Source: Acinetobacter puyangensis (lineage in GTDB: Bacteria > Pseudomonadota > Gammaproteobacteria > Pseudomonadales > Moraxellaceae). Taken from it: a DNA stretch of 64,000 nucleotides. Below are positions 53,042 through 59,921 of the stretch, in pieces (the first letter of the stretch is position 1; each line of letters opens with the position of its first letter). The position numbers and the translations under genes were made by a program. Where the stretch lies: the NCBI RefSeq assembly GCF_900096995.1, contig NZ_OANT01000006.1, forward strand, positions 108,460 through 172,459, read 5' to 3'. The notes under the pieces were generated by a model, which made no database searches, had not been told where the DNA came from, and saw only the letters and a list, made by a program, of their open reading frames with translations.

Positions 53042-54175
53042 ATGTCTAATTCTTGGCGCATTTCAGCATTGGCAAGCCGCCATCTGGCACTGGGCTCAAC
53101 ACTGCAAGACTGGAACGGTATGGGGACTGCATGGACATATGCAGGACAAGATGTTGCCGATCATCATGAGGCGATTCGTACCAAAGCAGGCTTGATGGAC
53201 GTTTCAGGTTTAAAGAAGGTCCATTACGTCGGTCCTCATGCAGAAAGCCTGTTGGAATATGCCACTACAAGAGATATTTCCAAAATTTATCCTGGCAAAT
53301 CAGCTTATGCCACTATGCTAAATGAAGAAGGTAAATTTGTCGATGACTGTATTATTTACCGTACCGGTCCCAATTCATTTTTGGTCGTGCATGGGACAGG
53401 GATTGGTTTGGAAATGCTGACCCGTGGTGCAGTCGGTCGTCAGGTCGCCGTAATCTTCGATGATGATTTGCATGATTTATCGTTACAAGGTCCAACTGCA
53501 ATTGATTTTCTTGCCAAGCATGTGCCAGGGATTCGTGATCTAGCTTATTTTCATCACATGCAAACCCGTTTATTTGGTTGTCCTGTAATGATTTCACGTA
53601 CTGGATATACCGGTGAACGCGGTTATGAGATTTTCTGTAAAGCCATGGATGCCCCGCTGATCTGGGATACCATTTTATCCCAAGGCAAAGATTTTGGTAT
53701 TGTTGCTGCCAGCTTTACCACGCTGGATTATTGCCGTGTTGAAAGCTATTTATTGTTCTTCCCTTATGACAATTCTGAATATTTCCCATTTGCCAATGAT
53801 AAGTCTGGTGACACATTGTGGGAATTGGGATTGGACTTTACCGTTTCACCGACCAAAGGCGAGTTCCGTGGTGGATATGAACATAAACGCTTGAAAGGCA
53901 AAGAACGCTTTAAAATCTTTGGTGTATTACTCGAAGGCGAACAAGCAGCTGCAATGGGTGACACACTTTGGGCAGATGGCAAACAGGTCGGCGTGATTAC
54001 CTGTGGCATGTATTCCCGTCTGACTGGAAAATCCATGGCAATTGCCCGTTTAGATGTGCCTTATGCGGTTCAAGATACAGTGTTACAGGTAAAAGGCAGT
54101 TTAGACGTCAATGCCATTGCCCACACCTTACCCTTTGATGATCCGAAAAAATTAAAACGCCTTGTTAAAGGCTAA
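53042..54175 (+). CDS. dmmD: GcvT-family aminomethyltransferase (DmmD-like)
   Basis: 377 residues of the T-protein/GcvT fold: 'GLMDVSGLKKVHYVGPHAESLLEYATTRDISKI', 'SRTGYTGERGYEIFCKAMDAPLIWD', 'LDYCRVESYLLFFPYDNSE', 'KGEFRGGYEHKRLKGKERF'. It probably captures the formaldehyde released by the monooxygenase on tetrahydrofolate as 5,10-methylene-THF. Last gene of the four-gene operon, 49 bp after the DUF3445 gene, with AAGGAAA before the ATG. The DMSP demethylase DmdA is a relative, so function rests on context. Confidence 0.83.
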   Translation: MSNSWRISALASRHLALGSTLQDWNGMGTAWTYAGQDVADHHEAIRTKAGLMDVSGLKKVHYVGPHAESLLEYATTRDISKIYPGKSAYATMLNEEGKFVDDCIIYRTGPNSFLVVHGTGIGLEMLTRGAVGRQVAVIFDDDLHDLSLQGPTAIDFLAKHVPGIRDLAYFHHMQTRLFGCPVMISRTGYTGERGYEIFCKAMDAPLIWDTILSQGKDFGIVAASFTTLDYCRVESYLLFFPYDNSEYFPFANDKSGDTLWELGLDFTVSPTKGEFRGGYEHKRLKGKERFKIFGVLLEGEQAAAMGDTLWADGKQVGVITCGMYSRLTGKSMAIARLDVPYAVQDTVLQVKGSLDVNAIAHTLPFDDPKKLKRLVKG

Positions 54176-54205
54176 TACCAGTTCCCCAACCTGTAAGCCC
54201 CTTGG

Positions 54206-54231
54206 AAAATCCTGCCCTCGGATGGGATTTT
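54206..54231. terminator. Terminator between dmmD and the MetF-like gene
   Basis: AAAATCC and GGATTTT arms with a 12-base loop, followed by TTCTTTTTC; lies between converging genes. Confidence 0.6.
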
Positions 54232-54269
54232 TCTTTTTCTGCGCAATGATGATGCTTTACGACGTGTTT

Positions 54270-55709
54270 TTATGATGATTGTTTATGACGGTCTTGCGCT
54301 GGATTAAACCATTTTACCCACGAACTATGCTGCCGTGATTGAATCGGCACAGTGGCAATTAAATTCTGTTTTAGCACTGACAATTGTTTTGCCTGCTTGG
54401 CAATCCGATATTTTTGACTGTGAATACATTCACGATCACCAAATTCACAACGATCCAGTGAGGTACCGCCGCACGGACCATTGGCCAGACCTTTCGGACA
54501 AGTTTCAGGACAAATATAGAGGGTGTCGGCCAAACGACATTGCCCGCAGCGATCACAACCGACACTAATCGATTTAATCCCATGTTCAACCGCTAAAATC
54601 GTTCGATCTGCAACCGGATGCTGCCAAAATTTTGCCTTAAACAACCAACGTCCAACAACCATTGCCACTTTTGAATTGAACAGTGCGTCATGGATATAAG
54701 CCAGACTATAATATTTCAACATTTGCCTAGCCCCAATAGATTGTGGCGGGATTAAATCTGGTCGTAATGCAGACATGTCTGGCAGTCCGAATAAGTCCAA
54801 ATATTTTTGCCAGCATTGGCTAAAATCTAAATCTTGAAATTTCAGGATGGCTTGTTCAAGCTGTCTGATCTGTTGCGGCTGCTCACAGGCAGATAAATGA
54901 ATCCCAGCAAAGCCTAAATGTTTGGCAATTAAAATATGTAGGGCTGCACGATGATAGACTTTATCTTCGGCATCTTTGGCATCACGTAAATGTTCCTGTT
55001 TGAGGAACTCCAGTAAATCAGGAGGAATGACAATCCCTGCAACACTTTGTTTGCATATTGATTTTGCACGAGCATAGGTCAAAGGCATCACACAAACCAT
55101 GACCGGTATATGATAAGCATGTTGTGTTAAAAAAAGCTGTAATTGTTTTAACTGAAGCAAATCATAGCCCAGTTGCGTCACAATAAAATCAGCGCCTGCC
55201 TTAATTTTTTTATGCAGTTTTAAATATTGCGCTTCCCGTTCACTTTCGGTGTATTTAAAAGGATTAAATGCCACACCCAGATGAAATCTAGAATCGGCTT
55301 GCTTGGCATACATCACGCTATTAACGGATTCCAGATAACGACTACGCTGCTTTGGCTGTGTTTGTCCAAAATCATGATTTTTTAGTCGATCGCCTGTCAA
55401 CATTAACACATCAAAATATTGTCGCTGGGCTGCCTCTTGCAAAAACTGTTTCAAATCCGAGATATCTCTACCCTTACCCGAATAATGAAGTAACACATTT
55501 TGCTGTGTCACTGATGTGTTTGATATTAAGGATTGAGTAATCTCAATGGGCGCACGATCCTCATCGGCATGTACACGATCTGCAATAGCGACACAGGTCG
55601 GATCGCCAGCAATGTCTTGAATAAAATCTAGTTGTGTTTGACCATGTTCAATATATTCAATGGAAAAACAAAATTGTCGCTTTGAAAAATAAGTTGCAAG
55701 GGTAGACAT
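54270..55709 (-). CDS. MetF-like methylenetetrahydrofolate reductase fused to MTHFR C-terminal Cys-rich domain
   Basis: 479 residues. The first ~290 resemble the MetF TIM barrel ('FSIEYIEHGQTQLDF', 'LMLTGDRLKNHDFGQ', 'LGVAFNPFKYTESEREAQYLKLHKKIKAGADFIVTQLGYD'). The last ~160 match the MTHFR_C zinc/Fe-S-type domain: C-D-R-C-G-Q-C, then CPETCPKGLANGPCGGT and C-E-F-G-D-R-E-C. The fusion is larger than classic MetF (about 290-300). It likely acts on methylene-THF generated by demethylation, either reducing it or running in reverse. Convergent with dmmD; weak RBS. Reaction direction unknown. Confidence 0.8.
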   Translation of the reverse strand: MSTLATYFSKRQFCFSIEYIEHGQTQLDFIQDIAGDPTCVAIADRVHADEDRAPIEITQSLISNTSVTQQNVLLHYSGKGRDISDLKQFLQEAAQRQYFDVLMLTGDRLKNHDFGQTQPKQRSRYLESVNSVMYAKQADSRFHLGVAFNPFKYTESEREAQYLKLHKKIKAGADFIVTQLGYDLLQLKQLQLFLTQHAYHIPVMVCVMPLTYARAKSICKQSVAGIVIPPDLLEFLKQEHLRDAKDAEDKVYHRAALHILIAKHLGFAGIHLSACEQPQQIRQLEQAILKFQDLDFSQCWQKYLDLFGLPDMSALRPDLIPPQSIGARQMLKYYSLAYIHDALFNSKVAMVVGRWLFKAKFWQHPVADRTILAVEHGIKSISVGCDRCGQCRLADTLYICPETCPKGLANGPCGGTSLDRCEFGDRECIHSQKYRIAKQAKQLSVLKQNLIATVPIQSRQHSSWVKWFNPAQDRHKQSS

Positions 55710-55877
55710 GAATCGCCAGCTTTAATATGAATCAGCTTGTCCAGCAGAGTAGACAAATTATAAGCTATTCTACATAAGTTTATGCCTTATGATAATGCAC
55801 TATAAAGAGTCATCACTACGCCAATTAAAGGTGTACATCTATACATTTAAGGCTAAAAATTGCACTAAAATAAGGTT

Positions 55878-55898
55878 TTTATTCTCAAAAAGAATAAA
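55878..55898. promoter_or_regulatory. Recurrent dyad motif upstream of the 78-residue gene
   Basis: TTTATTCT-CAAAA-AGAATAAA dyad, about 145 bp before the sigma-54-type promoter at 56024. The rest of 55710-56023 is very AT-rich and holds no gene. Confidence 0.45.
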
Positions 55899-56023
55899 TT
55901 ATTCTTAAATAATGCAAGCTATATGCCATAATGTAGATGTAATCTTATATTTTAACCTTTATTAAACAAATAGATAATTTAAAAATTAAATATTTTATTC
56001 TTTTTAGTTAAAAAATATTCTTA

Positions 56024-56039
56024 TGGCACTAAATTTGCT
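56024..56039 (+). promoter_or_regulatory. Sigma-54-type promoter, best match in the window
   Basis: TGGCACTAAATTTGCT has intact -24 (TGGCAC) and -12 (TTTGCT) elements with GG and GC ten bases apart. It lies 38 bp before the start of the small gene and overlaps a spurious upstream ATG. Confidence 0.7.
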
Positions 56040-56076
56040 TCATCAAAGATGCCCTCTCATCTTAGGAGTCAGTAAA

Positions 56077-56313
56077 ATGGATGGAAAAAGTTTTTTTAAA
56101 ATTAAAAGCATCAAACTACAAGATTCCAGTACCTGTGAATTGTATATGGAAAATGTGGATGATGCATCGGTCAAAGGCTGGGTCATTAATAATAACAATG
56201 GCTCGTTGATGCATAGATTTCATGAACATTTGAATAGTTTATGTAATGCTGAAAATCCATTTCAGACATTACTGGAATTAAAGCAATTTTATCGTGTAGA
56301 CGTGCTGAATTAA
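56077..56313 (+). CDS. Unknown 78-residue protein in the methylamine cluster
   Basis: I recognise no family. The protein is soluble with a beta-like first half ('MDGKSFFKIKSIKLQDSSTCELYMENVDD') and a helical second half ('HRFHEHLNSLCNAENPFQTLLELKQFY') and two Cys. AGGAG lies eight bases before ATG 56077. The longer frame from 56023 would begin inside the sigma-54-type promoter and is rejected. It is flanked by that promoter and a hairpin terminator, so it appears to be a highly regulated single-gene transcript. Context suggests a role in TMA metabolism or its control. Confidence 0.7.
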   Translation: MDGKSFFKIKSIKLQDSSTCELYMENVDDASVKGWVINNNNGSLMHRFHEHLNSLCNAENPFQTLLELKQFYRVDVLN

Positions 56314-56330
56314 TGTCGATTCCCCATTAA

Positions 56331-56363
56331 GCAAGAAGATCTGTTGATCCCATGTCTTCTTGC
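56331..56363 (+). terminator. Terminator of the 78-residue gene
   Basis: GCAAGAAGA and TCTTCTTGC arms (9 bp) with a 15-base loop, then CCGTCTTTTTCC. Confidence 0.7.
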
Positions 56364-56395
56364 CCGTCTTTTTCCTCTATTAAATTTCAATAAAG

Positions 56396-56493
56396 TTTCC
56401 TGACAAGAAAAAAAAATTCAAAAACTGCTAGACGTAGCACAAAATATATTATAAATTAACTGTAGATAAAATAAATTTCCTAAAAGGAAATTT
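56396..56493. promoter_or_regulatory. Two recurrent dyad motifs upstream of purU
   Basis: TTTCCTGACAAGAAA (56396-56410) and a 21-bp dyad with 9-bp arms AAATTTCCT / AGGAAATTT around AAA (56473-56493). A TATTATAAA -10-like string lies between them (near 56447). No sigma-54-type element was found here. Confidence 0.5.
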
Positions 56494-56553
56494 AAACCTC
56501 CAACGAAATGTTTTTTATTTAATACTCAGCGATAAAAGCAAGAGGATTCCTCC

Positions 56554-57417
56554 ATGCAGCAAGATATTGACCAATATATATTAAAGATAAGCTGTCCAGC
56601 CGCATCTGGTATTGTTGCAGCGATTTCTGGATATTTGGCAGCCAATCAGTGTTATATCAGTGAAATGGCACAATTTGATGATGAAACCACCAAGCGTTTT
56701 TTTACCCGTATTGTGTTTCGTTTTAATGATGGCTCTGGGGATATTGATGGCTTAAAAGCAGGCTTTGCAGATGTTGTTGATCAATTTCAGATGAAGGCAG
56801 AGTTTTTTGAGAAAAAACAACCCGTTAAGGTGCTGATTATGGTCAGCAAATTTGATCATTGTTTCCTCAACTTATTATATCGTCGTCAAAAAGGTGAGCT
56901 TGATTTTGAAATCACCGCTGTGGTTTCAAACCACTTAGACATGCGCCCTGTTGCAGAACGTGAAGGTTTACGCTTTATCTACTTACCTGTAACCAAAGAC
57001 ACCAAGGCACAGCAGGAAGCCGAATTGCTGAAAATTGTTGATGAAACCAAAACGGATCTGGTCGTGCTTGCCCGTTATATGCAGATTCTTTCCGACAATT
57101 TGTGTATCCAATTGTCTGGTCGTGCCATCAATATTCATCACTCCTTCCTCCCAGGTTTTAAAGGTGCCAAACCGTATCATCAAGCCTATGCCCGTGGCGT
57201 CAAACTGATTGGTGCAACTGCCCATTTTGTTACAGGTGATCTGGATGAAGGTCCAATCATTGAGCAGGAAGTTCAACGTGTTGATCATTCCTATCTGCCC
57301 GATGATCTGGTCGCTGTCGGACGTGATACCGAAACTGTAGCACTGTCGAAAGCGGTGAAATACTTTGTCGAACATCGCGTGTTTTTAAATGATGACCGTA
57401 CGGTGGTATTCAAATGA
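56554..57417 (+). CDS. purU: Formyltetrahydrofolate deformylase
   Basis: 287 residues. An N-terminal ACT domain ('[35 protein letters not shown]') is followed by a formyl-transferase fold ('[35 protein letters not shown]', '[34 protein letters not shown]', 'LDEGPIIEQ') with the catalytic Asn-His-Asp set. It hydrolyses 10-formyl-THF to formate and THF, letting C1 units from demethylation leave as formate. First gene of purU-folD-mgdABCD; its stop overlaps folD (ATGA). GAGG eight bases before the ATG. Confidence 0.95.
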   Translation: MQQDIDQYILKISCPAASGIVAAISGYLAANQCYISEMAQFDDETTKRFFTRIVFRFNDGSGDIDGLKAGFADVVDQFQMKAEFFEKKQPVKVLIMVSKFDHCFLNLLYRRQKGELDFEITAVVSNHLDMRPVAEREGLRFIYLPVTKDTKAQQEAELLKIVDETKTDLVVLARYMQILSDNLCIQLSGRAINIHHSFLPGFKGAKPYHQAYARGVKLIGATAHFVTGDLDEGPIIEQEVQRVDHSYLPDDLVAVGRDTETVALSKAVKYFVEHRVFLNDDRTVVFK

Positions 57418-58301
57418 GCATCAGTTTAAGTACAGAAGCTGTCAATAAAGTGATTGATGGTAAAGCCACTGCCGAAGTGGTACTACAAGAGGTTAAAGCC
57501 GAAGTCGATCAATTTAAACAGCAAGGTATTCAACCTTGTTTGGCGGTAATTCTGGTGGGATTTGATCCAGCCAGTCAGGTTTATGTACGCAACAAAGTAC
57601 AAAAAGCCGAGCAAGTCGGTATACGCTCACTCGAGTTTCGTATGGATGCGGATACCTCGACTGAAACCTTGTTGGCCAAGATCAAAGAACTCAATGAAGA
57701 TGCTTCGGTAAATGGCATTTTGGTGCAATTGCCATTACCCAAACACATTGATGAAAACACTGTATTGCAAAGCGTGTTGGCAGAAAAAGATGTCGATGGT
57801 TTTCATAGTGAAAATGTTGGTGGGCTTAGTCAGGGGCGTGATGTACTGGTGCCCTGTACACCCAAAGGCTGCTTACGTTTACTCAAGGATCATCTGGGTG
57901 ATTTAAGCGGTTTAAATGCTGTGGTGATTGGACGTTCCAATATTGTCGGCAAACCAATGGCAAATTTACTGTTACATGAAAATTGTACCGTCACCATCGT
58001 ACATTCCAAAACCCAGAATATTCAAGACATCTGTAAGCAAGCTGACATTCTGGTGGCAGCGATTGGTCGTCCACAGATGATTAACGCCGACTACGTCAAA
58101 GAAAATGCAGTGGTGATTGATGTCGGGATTAACCGTATTGAACAACACGGCAAAACCCGTTTGGTGGGTGATGTGGATTATGACAGTGTTTATCCGATTG
58201 CCAGTGCGATTACGCCTGTACCTGGCGGTGTCGGTCCCATGACCATTGCTTATTTAATGAAAAATACCTTGCATGCCACACATATTCAGCATGGACATTA
58301 A
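57414..58301 (+). CDS. folD: Methylenetetrahydrofolate dehydrogenase/cyclohydrolase
   Basis: 295 residues of the bifunctional FolD: '[28 protein letters not shown]' (with the conserved Tyr/Lys), '[14 protein letters not shown]', '[15 protein letters not shown]', '[18 protein letters not shown]', and '[20 protein letters not shown]'. It oxidises 5,10-methylene-THF to 10-formyl-THF, giving PurU its substrate. Operon placement with mgd suggests a catabolic copy separate from a housekeeping folD elsewhere. Confidence 0.95.
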   Translation: MSISLSTEAVNKVIDGKATAEVVLQEVKAEVDQFKQQGIQPCLAVILVGFDPASQVYVRNKVQKAEQVGIRSLEFRMDADTSTETLLAKIKELNEDASVNGILVQLPLPKHIDENTVLQSVLAEKDVDGFHSENVGGLSQGRDVLVPCTPKGCLRLLKDHLGDLSGLNAVVIGRSNIVGKPMANLLLHENCTVTIVHSKTQNIQDICKQADILVAAIGRPQMINADYVKENAVVIDVGINRIEQHGKTRLVGDVDYDSVYPIASAITPVPGGVGPMTIAYLMKNTLHATHIQHGH

Positions 58302-58342
58302 CGCATTTTAACATCGCATTTCGCACGATACTTGGAGACATT

Positions 58343-59581
58343 ATGCCATTGGGTCTGCTCAAATATGGATTAAGTTCAGAATATCCACTTGAAGTTGATT
58401 TCCCACCGCCCAAAGCGCTGAAATCAAGTTATGACGTGGTCATCATTGGTGGCGGTGGTCATGGACTGGCCACAGCCTATTATTTGTCAAAATATCATGG
58501 CATCACCAATATTGCAGTATTAGACAAATCCTATTTAGGCGGTGGCAATACTGCACGTAATACTGCGGTGATTCGCTCCAACTATCTCACCTCTGAAGGG
58601 GTCAAATTTTACAGTGAATCGGTCAAGCTGTTTAAAAATCTGTCCAATGAATTTGATTTTAACATCATGTATTCCGAGCGTGGACAGTTGACACTTGCCC
58701 ATACAGATTCGACGGTAAGAGCCTTTCGACAACGTGCAGAAGTCAATAAACATTTTGGTGGTCGTACCGAAATGCTAGATCGCCAACAAATTAAGGAACT
58801 GGTGCCGTGCTTAAATCTTGATCCTGCACATTTACCTGTGTTGGCAGGTTTATGGCACATCGATGGTGCAACGGCACGGCATGATGCGGTGGCGTGGGGG
58901 TATGCCAAAGAAGCAGTCAAACGTGGCGTGGAAATCCATCAACTGACCGAAGTACAGGATTTTGTACTAGACGGCAATAAGATCAAAGCCATCAAAACCA
59001 ATCGTGGCACAATTCAATGTGGTTGTGCAGTACAGGCGATTGCTGGTGCGTCCTCGATTCTCATGAATAAACTTGCTATTCGTGCACCGATTCATACCTT
59101 TCCGTTACAAGCGATGGTGTCACAACCGTTCAAGCCTTTTTTAACCCCCTTGGTCAGTTCTTCTGCCCTGCATTGTTATGTGCAGCAAACCAGCCGTGGT
59201 GAAATTGTGTTTGGTGGTGGCTCTGATCCCTATCCACTTTATAACACCCGTTCGACACTGGATTTAAAAGAAAGCTTATTGGCACATGCCATCGAAATGT
59301 TTCCGTTTATGGCAAATGTCAAATTGATGCGGCAATGGGCAGGGATTACCGATATGACCCCGGATTACAGCCCGATCATGGGTAAATCGCAATACGACAA
59401 TTACTATCTTGATGCAGGCTGGGGCACATGGGGCTTTAAAGCCACACCAATATGTGGTCAAACCATGGCAGAGCTGGTGGCAACAGGCAAAACACCAAAA
59501 TTAATTGCCCCGTTTGCTTTGGAACGCTTTAGTAAATTCCAGCAAGTCAATGAAATGGGCGCAACTGCCGCCAGCCATTAA
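58343..59581 (+). CDS. mgdA: N-methylglutamate dehydrogenase subunit A (sarcosine oxidase beta-like)
   Basis: 412 residues, DAO family. FAD motif 'VVIIGGGGHGLATAYYLSKYHG', then 'YLGGGNTARNTAVIRSNYLTSEGVKFY'. 'GATARHDAVAWGYA' contains the His that carries covalent FMN in heterotetrameric sarcosine oxidase beta. C-terminal 'WAGITDMTPDYSPIMGKS' and 'DAGWGTWGFKATPICG' follow. In the MgdABCD complex it oxidises N-methylglutamate to glutamate. Sarcosine is the alternative substrate, but gmaS-mgsABC in the cluster favours N-methylglutamate. Confidence 0.87.
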   Translation: MPLGLLKYGLSSEYPLEVDFPPPKALKSSYDVVIIGGGGHGLATAYYLSKYHGITNIAVLDKSYLGGGNTARNTAVIRSNYLTSEGVKFYSESVKLFKNLSNEFDFNIMYSERGQLTLAHTDSTVRAFRQRAEVNKHFGGRTEMLDRQQIKELVPCLNLDPAHLPVLAGLWHIDGATARHDAVAWGYAKEAVKRGVEIHQLTEVQDFVLDGNKIKAIKTNRGTIQCGCAVQAIAGASSILMNKLAIRAPIHTFPLQAMVSQPFKPFLTPLVSSSALHCYVQQTSRGEIVFGGGSDPYPLYNTRSTLDLKESLLAHAIEMFPFMANVKLMRQWAGITDMTPDYSPIMGKSQYDNYYLDAGWGTWGFKATPICGQTMAELVATGKTPKLIAPFALERFSKFQQVNEMGATAASH

Positions 59582-59592
59582 GGAGAAAAATG

Positions 59593-59910
59593 ATGAAAAT
59601 TATGCATTGTCCACTTAATGGTGACAGAAATATTAGCGAATTCAGCTATGGCGGAGAATTTAAACTGATGCCCGACCAGAATCGCTGCACTGATGAAGAA
59701 TGGGCAGATTACGTCTTTAATAGTAACAATATTGCAGGTGTTGTCACCGAATGGTGGATGCACACGCCAAGTAGTTACTGGTTTATTGCCGAACGTCATA
59801 CCGTCAGTGATGAAATTATTGCCACTTATGATCCACGAGAATTCTTTAACAAGAAGGGTTTAAGCCCACAGGATTTTCTGGGTCAATCTGTTGCAGATCA
59901 ATCTGCTTAG
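59593..59910 (+). CDS. mgdB: N-methylglutamate dehydrogenase subunit B (sarcosine oxidase delta-like), zinc site altered
   Basis: 105 residues aligning with SoxD: 'HCPLNGDRNISEFSYGGEFKL' and 'GVVTEWWMHTPSSYWFIAERHTV'. In SoxD zinc is held by C-x2-C and H-x3-C. Here the positions read Cys 6, Asn 9, His 57 and Ser 61, so two ligands are lost. Adjacent ATGs at 59590 and 59593; AAGGAG is seven bases from the second, which I use. Eleven bases after it ends, mgdC begins. Confidence 0.83.
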   Translation: MKIMHCPLNGDRNISEFSYGGEFKLMPDQNRCTDEEWADYVFNSNNIAGVVTEWWMHTPSSYWFIAERHTVSDEIIATYDPREFFNKKGLSPQDFLGQSVADQSA

Positions 59911-59921
59911 GAGTCTAAATC

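Noticed and set aside
56023..56076. N-terminal extension of the 78-residue protein
   Set aside because: Its ATG lies inside the sigma-54-type promoter and has no RBS, whereas ATG 56077 is preceded by AGGAG.
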